DNA of 64,000 nt from NCBI GenBank assembly GCA_026874595.1, contig CM049307.1, positions 51,397,370 to 51,461,369 of the forward strand. Reading direction: 5' to 3'. Below are positions 26,807 to 35,875 of this stretch, piece by piece (position 1 is the stretch's first letter; the number at the start of each line of letters is the position of its first letter). Source of the DNA: Sipunculus nudus. Its lineage: Eukaryota; Annelida; Sipuncula; Golfingiida; Sipunculidae. A program made the translations under genes and the position numbers. The notes below the pieces were generated by a model. The model was not told the DNA's origin. It saw only the letters and a list, made by a program, of their open reading frames with translations, and did no database searches.

Positions 26807-29800
26807 TGACGCCACTGAACACCCACTATGGCTGCTCGGGTGGACGCTCCCCCAGGGGGCTTAGAAAAGCTACAAGAATGAGCAAGACCCGGAAAGACCC
26901 GGAAGGCATAGTGTAAAAACGAGTGAGACTTCCATCATCCAATTATAAACCCATCCTTTCATTTAAGGTAGATGGTCAATGGAAACCGTGTAATGTGGGA
27001 ACATGTAAGCGTGAGGGCTCATTTCATGTCTTGTTGCATCCTCAGCAAATTACAGACAATGTTAATGTTTGGTGCTCTTACGCACTTAGTGCATGTATAA
27101 TGGGCGCAGGTGGCAAATTAATGGGATATTGGATGACGGTATAAGCGGCTTTCTTGATGAGCCTTTAATCAGCTTAATGTGTCAGGATGATCCATTTCGA
27201 TAACGGTACATATTTATAACTGTAATGTGTGTCTTGATCCTGTATTATGCCCATTACTGAAGGTATGTTTTGTATGCCCGAAATAGTGATTAAACCGTCA
27301 AGTTGTTCACATTTTTTTAAAATGAAATGGTTCTTTTATCTAAACACAGATATGACATTATAAGATCATTCTTCGAAAATTAACAAATGTCGTCTGTTTA
27401 TCTTTCACAACATTTAACCAACGTTTGGAAAACAAAAACATTATTAAAGATTGTTGGCTCTTGTTTGACGCCGTACATTTAAAAGCGAAGATGTCGCGTA
27501 CAATTTGTTTTATTAATTGTTAGTGTCAGTTTCTCATTCAAGAGTAATGCACATAAGAATTATGAGCAATTATAAGAAAGCTTAAGAGACCTGACGTGAT
27601 TGAAAAAAAGGATTGCAAAAAATGTATCAGTTGGAGTCGGAGAGAGTTATGGCAGCACTTATAGTCAAAATTATCTTAATCATTAATAAGCATTAAGTAT
27701 GAAGGACATTTATAAGAAAAACCACATTTATATGCTTGATGTTCAGCATGACCTGAAGGCAAGTTATTGGAGCTTTTGATAAAAAAATCTAAATTTTTAT
27801 ATTCCTGGTTCATTACCGAAAAGACTGGTAATTATTCTTCCTGGAATATGAGTAAATATGCACGAACAGAGTAGCCGATACAGGGACAGTGGTAATTTTC
27901 ATAGAAAAGCTGACAATTTTAATAATCTGTGCAAGATGAAACACTGGTGTCTTCGTGTCAGTCAAATGTACAAAGATTCGTCAAAAACGTATTTCCGGGC
28001 GTACATTCCGAATCCCCCCCCCCCCCCCCCCCCCGCCCTCGGTAAAAACATCATGAGCATTATATATACCTGCTCATCCTTGACGAGCATTCCTTTTTCA
28101 CGTGACCAGTCCACTGACACCGGGATAAATTACTACAGGACTCCAAGTTCAAGGGCAACACGCCAACTCAAATGCTAGTGCATCGGAATTCCCCCCACTC
28201 ACACAAGGCCACTGAGCGATAGCAGATGTCCGCCGCCGGACTCAATCAGGAGTTAAATTCGTAACGAGGCTTGTTATAAATCTCGGGTTTCCGTATATAG
28301 CTGGAGATCGAAAGTTCAACGCTCTGCTGACAGTGAACTATGTGCCCTAGCTTTCGCATTAGATACATTGCTTAGAGCAGAAGAATCGACTAGTAAAGGA
28401 TAATATGTCCTAATGGAGACAAGAGACATGTTATGCGTGTTTTGTATTTCATAGAACATTGCAAGTCCCGATAAAGCCTAGCCACAAATGGCTTGGGCAG
28501 AAAGACGGCTATCTTTAATAGTTAGTCGAGTTATGTGGCTCGATTCTACTTGTAAAATGTCGGCTGGCTTAAACTTGATGAAAGCCTATTCATTTGACGA
28601 TGATACAGAGTAGAAGTTTTCTCTAAACAAGTTATGTCTATTGCATGTGACATATTGCATCAATCTAATATTTAACTAGTTTGTGATAAAATATCAAGTA
28701 TAGTTTAATCTGGTGGTTTCATAAGCCAACAATTTTATACTTTGCATCAAAATCAACAAAACATTTTTGTATTAATCTGTCTATGTCTTGAGCATTTTAA
28801 TTGATTTGTCTTTTCTTGCTCCATTTTTCTCATGCCAAATTGAGCTGCAAAAAAAAACGGCTCACATCGGTTAAATGAAATGTCGGCGGCGCCTCCTGAA
28901 AAAATCGGTTCAGGTCGACTTGAAATCTACTCTCTCAAAATGGCGGACTTTAATTTCCGGTGCGTGACTATTTTCTTTTGGTTTCCGCAAGGATGAGGCA
29001 GTTGTTGGCAGTTAGCCCTGAATGATCGTTTTATACTTATTTACTCTCATTAGTTTCACACTAGTATGCACCGTTTTTCCCAAGAGGTAGTAAAACATTT
29101 TTTGTATGGCTTAACCTTATTTTTTATGTAAGAGCAAATTTTTAAATATCTCAATCATTTTGATAGAGGCAGGGATCTAACCAGAAGCTACAGATCCGAG
29201 GTCAAACGCCTTAATAGCATTGATGGTTCCTTTTTATTTAACATGTGGCTGACATTACAAATGTTAACAGGATTGGCCACTTGAGTTCAGCTTCCGGTGT
29301 TTCGATATCAGAACTCTATCAGAGGTAATATCAATATAACTGACCCTGAAAATCTTATCTCACGTTCTACATACGACCCATGTGTCACCGGGAAACAGCA
29401 TGGTTTCCATGTTAAGACCACCTCGCTGTCGATTGTTCACTCATGAACCACAGTTGCCACTTGGGATACCTTTTGATGGCGGGCTTATTAAGCCTATTGT
29501 TTGTTACTGCAGTCTCGCTCTTGAATACTCGTAAGGGTGTATACATCGACGCGGTCATTACATTTCAGGCCATACATAAAACATTGATTACGTAATCTTA
29601 GAACATGTTTTCCCTAATTCAATTTTTTATCGAGAGACTTCCCTTGAAAATTTTAACTTTGCTAGAGAATAAAAATATAAATACTTGGATCGGTGCATAT
29701 AATAAACAGAAACAAAGTTTTATTATTCATACCTTTAAGAGTTATTCATCGACTTATACCAGTTATACATCAATATTTTCTAAGATTGATTCAGTAAAAA

Positions 29801-32800
29801 ATCAATATTATTGATCTGGTATCTGGTCCTGATTGGATGGTCTTAATAAAATGTAGAAATATGTATTAAAATGTATAATATAATAAGCAGATTATATAAG
29901 CAAGTAAGATTTGAAAAAAAATAATAAATATAAATTAAATATTTAATCTAACTGGTTCATTTTACTGGATTATATCAACGGTTACACTTGGCGCCATATT
30001 ACCGCCATATTGTCGTCTGCTCTCAGCTGGTGGGACGAAGACCCATGACAGAGTGCGTCCTTTTGGACGCAAGAGATAATTGGATAAACGTAATTAATTA
30101 CAGTCTTTAATAATTGATCTCCTGAGTGTCTTTGGTGTCTGGTGAAGCAATATCTCCCGGGATGTCAGAAAACTTTGATATACACCTTGTTGGAACCCTG
30201 TCGAGTCGAATATCCAACTTCCGGGGCAGTTGTCACCAGAGGCGCAGTTAGTTGCTAGGGGACGTGTCAGGGTGTAGTCGGAGGGCGGGGGGGGGGGGGG
30301 GGGGGGGGGCACAGTAGGCCATGCCCCCCTCCCCATTATCCATCCGACTTTGCATGGAATATTAAGCATAAACATTCCAACCACTTTATACCTGCTAAGA
30401 AAATAGAATGAAAGTAATTTTCAAAGCGTGAAAATATCAGTCATGTTTACATAAAGTTTAGAAGTCTACCTCTGGGATGTTATTCCTAAATTAGAAACCG
30501 CAGATAATGAACCATGCATCTAATCAAAATGATTTATACGTGAACTTTTTCTCCTAGTTTGAATCTAAACATTTTACAAGGAAATAGCAGTTTCAGTCTG
30601 ATTATATGAATCTATATATAGACAATGAACATGAAGAGATGAGACATATCGACGCCAAATTTAATCAATCACATTATGTTGATATCACTGAAACTGTTGC
30701 TTAATTTCACAAAATTCATTTTTGACCGTTTTGAGTCAACACCCGGGGAATTTAGAAATTAGAAATTTTATATATATATGCCCTCGTTGGCCAGCGGGTA
30801 TCCCCCCCCCCCCCCCGAATCCTGGCTACACTCCTCCATGCCCCCTCCGACGATTTGCTAATGATATGAGTGTATATTTATCATTTAACAGACTCCAACT
30901 GCAATTAGTAAAAATGCGAGTTGTTTACAAAAATGTATCACAGTGTCACAACTTTTCAGAAGTTTGAATTAATGTGTTGTTGCAGAAATGATTAAAATAG
31001 CAAAATGACTGATTATAAAATATGATTCCTTGTTTCAACGCCCCTGTGGTACTCAACCAATAAAGGCTCAGAAAATTCATACAGGCTTTATAGATTCTGA
31101 TTTTTAAGGAAAGATTTTGACCTTTTGTTAGCTTTTTCTAATTTCATATTGCTTCAAAATTTCTTAAATTTTGATTAAAAAATTTAAAAAAAAATCCTAC
31201 ATCACAGGGGTATAGAGGTTTAATGTGGTATACCCCGTTACACGGTCTTATGTGTGTGAGCGGGGGATGGAGGAGGTGTTGTCAAAATCCTTCCTCCCCC
31301 CTCCCACACATCGAACACACACACATTGGGATGGAATGGGAATTGTGCATTTGGTTATCATCTGTGTGAGTTTCATCTCGAATGCCAGGGCTTGTTAGGA
31401 GATCTCGAGCATACAGAAGGAAGGATCATCCCCTGCTAAGCATATACACTTTCAAGTTCAATATAATATGCATGACATGTCTATTGAGAGGATCATTATT
31501 CGTAGTCTTTCTGGATACATATTTGACGCACGAACCTCTGGTGATGCGGAAGCCATGCTGCTGATCTTAGCTGACATTCCACATGACCTTTCACGAGTGA
31601 CAGGTCAAAGATCACGTGTGGTAATGAAAACCTACCTTTTTCTCAGGCACTAACGAAGTTAACACTGCGACTATATTCTTAACTCTCCCTGTCTCGCTCT
31701 CTGTGAAAAAATGTCGGGGTTTAAACATGAACTATGGGACGCCTGGTCCAACTATAACATAGGCAATTTTGTACTTATCTTTCCAACTTTATCCTTACAG
31801 ACATTTATGGCAACCGTTCACCATTAATTCTCATCGAACTCATCTTTCGAACGCCATCCTTGAAGACACTTATGGCAACCATTCACCATCCTATATTTTT
31901 TTGACAATCAGAGGGACCTTAAGTAAAAGATTAAGGTGGGGGGTTTATAATCTGATATCACCGACCATGCCGGTCTCATCCGACTTTACATTTTGCCTTC
32001 CTGGTCTTTCTTGCTGCTTCTCGGGACTCCCTGGGGAACATACAGCCCAAGCAGCCATAACATGCGCTAGAAGGTTATGCTTTCTACATTTGCCTGCCTC
32101 CAAGAACCAGTACCCATTCACTCCTTGGTCGAGAGAGCGCACCCTTGTGGTAAAGACTTTGGCTAGGAGTCCTAGCCGAGAGGGTGGCAAGATTAGAACG
32201 CGAACCCACAACCTTGCTGTCACTAGGCCAAAAGGACTAACCATTAGCCACCACGCTAAAGTATCATTTATATCCAAATTTCGCAGATAATCGCCAGTAT
32301 TTCCAACGGCTAGTCATAGCTAAGATGTTATAGAGCTACGAGAGCAAGGGTCGCATATTTAAAAGTTTGGAGCTGGATGCACAATGCGACACCACGCTCT
32401 CATTGGTCTGATTTAAATTCTTTGCTCTATGCGCAGCCTGGTGTTCGAACTCGGTATATCTTGCTATCCAAAGAGCTGTCACACGAGAGGGGCGTACATC
32501 TTGAACGAGTGCAGTGTATGTCGGCTGCGCGAGGTGCGAATGTATGTTGTTTCTGCGAATGCCCTTGGTTAATCTTAAGACGAAAGAGATGGTTGTACAA
32601 CTGTCGTGGGAAACAGGCTGTCGAAGTCAAATGTTCGATATCAAGATAGTCGTCACAAAGAACAATTGCCATAAACCTGTTGTAAACCTATACTGCTAAA
32701 ATTAGAAAACCCTTTTCGGAAAGTTATAAGGAATAACTGAAAAATGTTATGCCACTCTGAAATACCTGTATGTACTGAACGAGCAATAAACAGTATTATT

Positions 32801-33296
32801 GACTCATTATTAGTTGATTGTTTAGATTGTTTAGATTGAACAGCTTAACATAGACTTCATGCAGTACAATATAGATCTGGTCACGTGATCTCGTGCCAGG
32901 TGATCGGTTTTAATTCCAAGAAGAGCTTGTGTTATACATTACTCATGATAAATCCCTGTCTGACTAGTTTCTTTTGTTCTTGTTCCAGGTACAGGGTGAT
33001 GAGGGGCTCAGAGCGGTACCTGTTCATCAACCTGGCTTTCAGTGATATGATGATGGCCGTCACGGGATTCCCCATCTATATCATTTCAAGCCTCAAACAC
33101 AGATGGATTTATCCACATAAAGGTAACCATGTACTTATAACCAAACATACTTGCATTCAGATTGTCTCTCTCCACTCTGTCTCTCCCTGTCTGTGCTTGT
33201 CTCTTCCTATGTCCCTGTCTCTGTCTCACCACAGGCTTCGCTCTGACAATCTCTGTCTCTGTCATATCAGTTTTCTAGCTATTTATCCATCTCTCT

Positions 33297-33351
<55 letters not shown>

Positions 33352-33372
33352 CAGAACATTCTCTGTCATTTC

Positions 33373-33442
<70 letters not shown>

Positions 33443-33471
33443 CAGAACAATTTCTGTCATTTCATTTCCCC

Positions 33472-33550
<79 letters not shown>

Positions 33551-33623
33551 CAGAGCATTCTCTGTCATTTCACTGTCTGTCTGGCTCTCTCTCTGTCACT
33601 CTCTCTATGTCTCTCTCTCTGTC

Positions 33624-33654
<31 letters not shown>

Positions 33655-34901
33655 GTCTGTCTCTCTCTCTCTCTCTCTCCGCTTGTCTCTGTCTGTATCT
33701 CTCTCTGTCTCTAAGTTTCTCTTTCCTTCTCTTTATTTCTCTCTCTCTGTACATGTAAATATATTTATATATTATTCTCTTAATAAAGTACACTCCAACC
33801 ACAAAAAGAATAACAGTTCAAATATTCATACCATTTAGAGAGTCTGTAACAATTTATTTACATCTTATTATATAAATCCTTAACCCAACGTTTGAATTTC
33901 ATAGCTAATCATTTTATTTCAATCCCCTAGTTTGTGACTTCTATGGTGCCTCAGGAGCCCTCTTTGGCCTTATGTCAATCAACACAATGCTAGCTATAGC
34001 AATAGACCGCCATCTTGTGATCGTCCGGACGGGACCACGACGTCATCGCCGGTCTGTGTGTACCGTCGCTGTCACCATCCTCCTGGTGTGGATCATGTCC
34101 ATGGCCTGGGCCGTGGCTCCTATTCTGGGCTTTGGACAATACGTATATGAAGGATTCGGCACAACCTGTTCATTTGATTACATCACCCGTAGCAAGACAA
34201 ATATAGCATTTGTTGTGGCTATGATCATCATTGAATTTGCCTTGCCCCTGTCAGCCATGGCCTATTGCTACGGATCGATATTCTGGAACGTGCGTAACAG
34301 TGAAAAAGAATTGGCCAGGACAAGTGAACGCCTGCGTGATAAAGTAAAGAGAGGAAGTAAATACGTTCGGCATACTGTCAACATCCGTGTCACAAAGACG
34401 TCTCTTGTAATACTGGCTTGTTTTTGTTTTGCATGGCTGCCATATACCATAGTGGCACTTATTGGATTGTTCGGCGACAGCAACTATGTGACCCCTTTAG
34501 GCACAGCAATGGCGGGACTGTTTGCAAAATCCTCTACCACATATAATCCATTTATTTACTCTGTCACTCATCCCTCATTCAGGAAAAAGATAGCTCAATC
34601 TTTCTTTTCTTTATGCGGACAGAGAAAATTCTTTGAAATGAGCACATCTTTTATCACGTGCGGCACGGGGCGAGGAAAATCAAATGATGAAGTTGCGTTG
34701 CCGCCAAATCCAAAGGGTGCGCGCGCAGCATTACAGGTGCTGACACCTGGTGATCCAAACGAACCTGGTACGCTTCTGATACTGCTAGAGCCAAAATGTC
34801 CCGTGTGTAACTATCAGTTAGTGAAGTCGGTACATACACACACTGCTATGGACAATGATGAGTCTTGCCAATACAGTGGGGTCAAGGTCACTGACTTATA
34901 G
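4494..34901 (+). CDS. Rhabdomeric (melanopsin/Gq-type) opsin, whole gene, 3 coding exons
   Basis: A light-sensing seven-transmembrane GPCR. Exons 4494-4648, 32989-33122 and 33931-34901 join through GT-AG sites in phases 2 and 1 to give 1260 nt, 419 residues plus stop, a normal opsin length. Visible features: NGS glycosylation site at Asn2; TM1 about 25-50 with GN at 42-43; TM2 62-86; TM3 98-121; TM4 138-162; TM5 187-215; TM6 253-277 with AWLP (Trp265); TM7 284-306 with the retinal Schiff-base lysine Lys296 and NPFIY at 302-306. Cys98 and Cys176 should form the extracellular disulfide. Tyr101 fills the position of the vertebrate counterion and Glu170 the position of bovine Glu181, as in r-opsins. 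Oddities: DRH at 122-124 in place of DRY, and HPSFR at 310-314 where r-opsins usually have HPKYR/HPKFR. A CxxC pair lies near Cys386/Cys389. Opsin identity is very likely; the subgroup (melanopsin or non-canonical r-opsin) is not settled. Confidence 0.93.
5123..5284. repeat. 29-bp minisatellite, about 5.6 copies
   Basis: Unit GTGAATGGGCAYCTTTAAAT followed by AWTAAGCAA, repeated head to tail with very few differences. It lies 0.5 kb into opsin intron 1. Confidence 0.93.
6694..7245. repeat. Dispersed repeat rich in GGACTC/GGACTT, copy 2 (interrupted)
   Basis: Core 6694-6838 matches the start of copy 1 at 134, and the tail 7108-7245 matches its end (TCGAAGAAGGT, AAGGACTCGGATTTA, GAATCGGATGGTGT). 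About 270 bases that are absent from copy 1 separate the two parts, so this copy carries an insertion or copy 1 a deletion. Confidence 0.62.
7600..7614. repeat. Poly-C run
   Basis: A homopolymer C tract of about 15 bases. Similar C or G runs occur near 4710, 15920, 17530, 28014, 30287, 30804, 42865, 43350, 50250 and 62235. Confidence 0.85.
8329..8392. repeat. (TA)n microsatellite
   Basis: About 64 bases of alternating TA, preceded by imperfect TATAAATA units. Confidence 0.95.
9316..9790. repeat. Left subterminal repeat array of the CACTA-like element
   Basis: About ten copies of AAACATGT-like motifs in both orientations, mixed with TTTTAAAACACC and GAGACATGT blocks. A longer unit (ACGTGTCTTRAGACGYGTTT then CAGACRTCTCGGTTTT) occurs twice, near 9595 and 9700. 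Confidence 0.7.
9791..13419. other. Interior of the CACTA-like element, AT-rich; no further exon supported
   Basis: It follows the stop codon of the small gene and may include its 3' untranslated region. Short frames here (for example near 11.5, 12.1 and 12.6 kb) show no coding bias. It includes one copy of a repeat ending in a near-palindrome (12787-12856). Confidence 0.4.
12787..12856. repeat. Short repeat with a near-palindromic end, copy 1
   Basis: Contains GGACAAAGGACCATGACTAT followed by CTCAGATTACTTATAGTCAA and CTGAG. A better palindrome is in the copy at 15958-16040. The layout GGACNGACAGAC...ACCATNGCT...CTCAG is shared. Confidence 0.6.
13420..13665 (-). CDS. Exons 3 and 4 of the unrecognised gene, with the 63-base intron between
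   Basis: Exon 3 is 13665-13630 (12 codons) and exon 4 is 13566-13420 (48 codons plus TAG). The intron's long T tract and CAG make a strong acceptor. Read straight through, the region is one 81-codon open frame. Confidence 0.48.
   Translation of the reverse strand: MIDTERAKSIAQVTQKVTTVACCIHSFFLFFFQEEVSQNSLTSGTSEEPSSVFIVDKGGVRSSVILGDGKQINLIKEGCVS
13420..16780 (-). CDS. Unrecognised four-exon gene, 110-residue protein, inside the CACTA-like element
   Basis: Read on the minus strand, exons 16780-16672, 16144-16104, 13665-13630 and 13566-13420 join in frame to 333 nt, ATG to TAG. Every junction is GT-AG (donors GTAGGC, GTAAGT, GTGACT; acceptors end CCACAGAG, TTAACAG, TTTTTTTTCAG). I do not recognise the product. 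It begins with a short acidic Ser/Thr-rich stretch, then CQWARTKFAGAVQ (16-28), a basic patch GRKRKK (37-42) that could be a nuclear signal, a Ser/Thr/Glu-rich linker and a C-terminal segment with VFIVDKGG. The second acceptor is a tandem AGAG: only the downstream AG keeps the frame. Intron 3 is 63 bases with no stop, so its retention would add 21 residues. The frame is also open for about 40 codons upstream of the ATG without another Met. It may be a transposon accessory protein, a captured host exon set, or a chance model. Confidence 0.45.
13870..14725. repeat. Tandem array of about 277-bp units, about 3 copies
   Basis: GGTGSCNCCACCTGCMAC recurs at about 13964, 14240 and 14518. Each is followed by TTTTGC, CAGCGT, TCTGTT and ATAAAATCACT blocks in the same order, then GGTGGCRCMACCTACA. 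The units are diverged by roughly 15-25% by eye. The array sits in the second intron of the minus-strand small gene. Confidence 0.85.
15958..16040. repeat. Short repeat with a near-palindromic end, copy 2
   Basis: Ends in CTCAGTTGACTTATAGTCAA followed by CTGAG, an almost perfect 25-base palindrome, preceded by GACAGACAGACAACTGACAC. Direct orientation relative to the copy at 12787. Confidence 0.65.
16165..16225 (+). repeat. tRNA-like relic (B box only)
   Basis: GGTTTGAATCC at 16202-16212 is a good pol III B box, preceded by an anticodon-arm-like stretch (GGACTCCTGATCTAGAGATT). I find no D-arm or intact acceptor stem, so it is a SINE fragment or decayed tRNA and not a functional gene. Confidence 0.4.
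16672..16780 (-). CDS. Exon 1 of the unrecognised 110-residue gene
   Basis: 36 codons plus one base. ATG at 16780-16778 in the context GTCATGG, ending at donor GTAGGC. It lies about 320 bases inside the right end of the CACTA-like element, so transcription would start in or next to the subterminal repeats. Confidence 0.45.
16915..17101. repeat. Right subterminal repeat array of the CACTA-like element
   Basis: Contains AAACACGTTTGAGACGTGTG, AAACACGTTTCTGGTGTTTC, AAACATGTC and AAACGTGTTTC, mirroring the left array in reverse orientation. Confidence 0.65.
17499..19489. mobile_element. Possible ~2-kb inverted-repeat element with GTAATAAGCGCCCC ends
   Basis: The left end has GACGTAATAAGCGCTCC and CCGTAATAAGCGCCCC (17499-17546). 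The right end carries the inverse, GGGGCGCTTATTACGTC (19461-19477), plus a second inner copy at about 19407. The right end also has TACGGTAT, and TACCGTATTTGCTCGTGTAC occurs at 17879. No coding capacity was recognised. The poly-C run at 17530 grows directly out of the repeat's GCGCCCC end. Confidence 0.38.
17879..17965. mobile_element. MITE relic with TACCGTATTTGCTCGTG end
   Basis: TACCGTATTTGCTCGTGTAC is followed about 60 bases later by GCCGTCTTATACAC, the inverse of the same terminal segment. This is a short hairpin-like element whose outer right end has decayed. It lies inside the possible 17.5-19.5 kb element. Confidence 0.4.
19605..19888 (+). pseudogene. Frameshifted coding relic of unknown family
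   Basis: An open frame of about 69 codons (from about 19605 to the stop at 19818-19820) has protein-like composition, including KLFHILSKVFQAW and YNSSLDAST. At about 19815 a single-base shift moves to another frame that continues for about 23 codons with equally protein-like content (EGTERKRHLMEDGRR) to a stop at about 19888. Two adjacent frames reading this way suggest a decayed exon with an indel. About 130 bases on, an acceptor-like CATTTTCAG precedes another short frame. I cannot name the family. Confidence 0.35.
20458..20541. repeat. 42-bp exact tandem duplication
   Basis: TTCATTGCATGGCATGTGCC followed by ACTCAACCTAAAACCGTC occurs twice in a row without differences, implying a recent duplication. 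Confidence 0.9.
21029..21200. mobile_element. Small MITE with AGAAGCGGATCC-type ends
   Basis: The left end is CAGAAGCGGATCCAGGATTT. The right end read in reverse is ATAGAAGCGTATTAAGAGGA then GGGATCCAGGGGG. Total about 170 bases, too short to code. A related CAGTGGCGGATC end occurs at 61242. Confidence 0.5.
22686..22760. repeat. (TA)n(TG)n compound microsatellite
   Basis: About 50 bases of TA run directly into TG repeats. A twin structure lies at 26357-26409. Confidence 0.95.
24925..26095 (-). repeat. Dispersed repeat family A, copy 1 (minus), split by a MITE
   Basis: Reversed, this matches 62925-63482 nearly base for base over several hundred positions (for example CCCGTGTCCATGGAGACGG, GTTAGCATTTTTTGTGTACT, ATGCAAGACCAC). 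The match is broken by the 617-bp element at 24968-25584. It also matches 37770-38512 more distantly. The function and class of the family are unknown. Confidence 0.82.
24968..25584. mobile_element. PIF/Harbinger-like MITE, 617 bp, with 3-bp TTA duplication
   Basis: Terminal inverted repeats 24971-25004 and 25548-25581 agree at 33 of 34 positions (CTGTATCTCACTGGGCTGCG...). TTA flanks both ends (24965-24967, 25585-25587), the target-site type of PIF/Harbinger. The inside is rich in TCGCAA/TTGCGA and codes for nothing recognisable; frames on both strands here are by-products. The intact host sequence is known from the 63-kb copy, which proves the insertion. Confidence 0.82.
26357..26409. repeat. 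(TA)n(TG)n compound microsatellite
   Basis: TA repeats followed by TG repeats. Confidence 0.92.
26734..26803. repeat. (TA)n microsatellite
   Basis: About 70 bases of alternating AT. Confidence 0.95.
28014..28034. repeat. Poly-C run (21)
   Basis: Homopolymer C in otherwise unremarkable intronic DNA. Confidence 0.9.
30287..30309. repeat. Poly-G run (about 23)
   Basis: Homopolymer G; it may adopt a G-quadruplex. Proline-rich frames on the other strand are artefacts. Confidence 0.9.
31975..32265 (-). mobile_element. tRNA-derived SINE
   Basis: On the minus strand, A box TGGCTAATGGTTAG (32237-32250) and B box-like GGGTTCGCGTTC (32196-32207) are 30-40 bases apart, as in a tRNA promoter. A non-tRNA body of about 200 bases runs to about 31975. 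It ends 0.7 kb before opsin exon 2. The 173-codon and 110-codon frames across it on the two strands are not genes. Confidence 0.68.
32989..33122 (+). CDS. Opsin coding exon 2 (loop 1, TM2)
   Basis: Acceptor TTGTTCCAG ends at 32988 and donor GTAACC begins at 33123. The first base completes Lys52. The exon encodes intracellular loop 1, TM2 with NLAFSD (Asp71), and the W-x-Y segment of loop 1 outside. The frame stays open upstream and into the CT-rich intron, so an unspliced frame can mislead a gene finder. Confidence 0.92.
33123..33930 (+). other. Opsin intron 2 (808 bp), mostly CT/TGTC repeat
   Basis: Phase-1 intron. 33160-33745 is built of (CT)n and (TGTC)n blocks with three copies of CTCTCCACAGARCA, each of which looks like a 3' splice site (AG at 33354, 33445 and 33553) ahead of the real one at 33930. 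Confidence 0.88.
33160..33745. repeat. Complex (CT)n/(TGTC)n microsatellite with ~90-110-bp higher-order repeat
   Basis: Blocks of CTCT..., CCACAGARCATTCTCTGTCA and TGTCTGTC... recur three times. Long Ser-Leu and Arg-Glu frames on the two strands are translation artefacts. Confidence 0.95.
33931..34901 (+). CDS. Opsin coding exon 3 (TM3-TM7 and C-tail)
   Basis: Acceptor AATCCCCTAG ends at 33930 and the stop TAG is 34899-34901. Encodes residues 97-419: TM3 through TM7, a long basic third intracellular loop (about 216-250), the retinal lysine, and a tail of about 105 residues. The tail has a possible palmitoylation cysteine (Cys325), many Ser/Thr residues and a CPVC motif. Confidence 0.94.
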
Positions 34902-35205
34902 ACACGATAACGAGATGGCCAAATGTGTTTGTGTGTACAAGTTCATAAATCAAGTACCAACTGATTATTGAAACTCGTGTTCGCGACTGAACCAATCGTT
35001 CTTTGTCAACGCAGTATGCACTGCAGATCTTGTAAGTAATTCAGCCAAATAGTTTAATATTGATGAAAATAGCCGATTATTAAATTAGGATGTTTCATGT
35101 TTAGTAACGTTACACATTCCAGGAAGGAATAACAACCGCACGTCCATTTGACAAATGCCGACCATTTCATTTGTTATAGTTAGTACTACCCCAAATTTTA
35201 TATTA

Positions 35206-35211
35206 AATAAA
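35206..35211 (+). promoter_or_regulatory. Candidate poly(A) signal of the opsin
   Basis: AATAAA 305 bases after the stop codon, in an AT-rich stretch. A second AATAAA occurs near 35484. Which one is used cannot be told from sequence alone. Confidence 0.4.
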
Positions 35212-35261
35212 ATGGTTATTATTTGAGAGTGGAAGCGAACGGTTATGTATATCGAAGCAAT

Positions 35262-35430
35262 AACTGGATATGGAACAAGTCTATTTGTATATCTACAGCG
35301 GTAAATGGATATGGAACAGGTCTATTTGTATGATTACAGCTGGTATCTGGATATAGAACAGGTCTATTTGTATGATTACAGCTAGTATCTTGATATAGAA
35401 CAGGTCTGTTTGTATGCCTACAGTGGTTAC
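35262..35430. repeat. 42-bp tandem repeat, 4 copies, in or near the opsin 3' UTR
   Basis: Units of GGTCTATTTGTATGATTACA then GCTGGTATCTGGATATAGAA, mildly diverged. They lie 360-530 bases after the opsin stop and may be transcribed if the later poly(A) signal is used. Confidence 0.88.
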
Positions 35431-35875
35431 GAACAAGATTTAGCAGATTAATGTTTGATACTGTTAACATATTCAATGCAGATAATAAACGTACAGGCAT
35501 ATTTAAAGCATTTAACTCGGAAGTATCATAAAGTATCTGACGGGAATCTGCACAAACAACTATCTAGGCCTATTTTATAACAGAATCACAGCTAGATCAG
35601 GGAGACTCTTGCCTAGCGAATTTTATTATAATATCGCTACAGTGCTTGCAAATTTATACTTAAATGCTCAAACGCTTATTCTCATATCGTTTGTTTGGTT
35701 TAGAGTTCTTGTAAATCAGAGAGGGGCAATCCAGTGACAACAAGTCAAGGATGCTTATAAACGGTTAGTGAACGTTGGCGTTATAAGTACTACCTCACGT
35801 TATCTAAAAACGTAGAAGGCAATAATGAAAAGGGCAAAATAAATCTAGTCAGTTGTAATAATTTTCTTTATATAT

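Larger units (their letters stand above)
4649..32988 (+). other. Opsin intron 1 (28.3 kb)
   Basis: Phase-2 intron between TM1 and intracellular loop 1, GTAAGC...TTCCAG. It makes up about 90% of the span from start codon to stop codon and is filled with the mobile elements listed separately. Stretches in which I see nothing but AT-rich unique-looking DNA: 5300-6690, 7250-8328, 8400-9315, 20550-21020, 21205-22680, 22760-24920, 26810-28010 and 28040-31970, apart from scattered homopolymer runs. Confidence 0.85.

Noticed and set aside
31769-32290. 173-codon and 110-codon frames on opposite strands
   Set aside because: They overlay the tRNA-derived SINE at 31975-32265. Neither has splice or start context or a recognisable domain.
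33296-33802. Arg-Glu-rich frames on the minus strand
   Set aside because: They are the reverse reading of the CT microsatellite.
32885-33838. 317-codon open frame on the + strand
   Set aside because: Only 32989-33122 is real (opsin exon 2). The rest is intron and CT/TGTC repeat read as Ser-Leu repeats.
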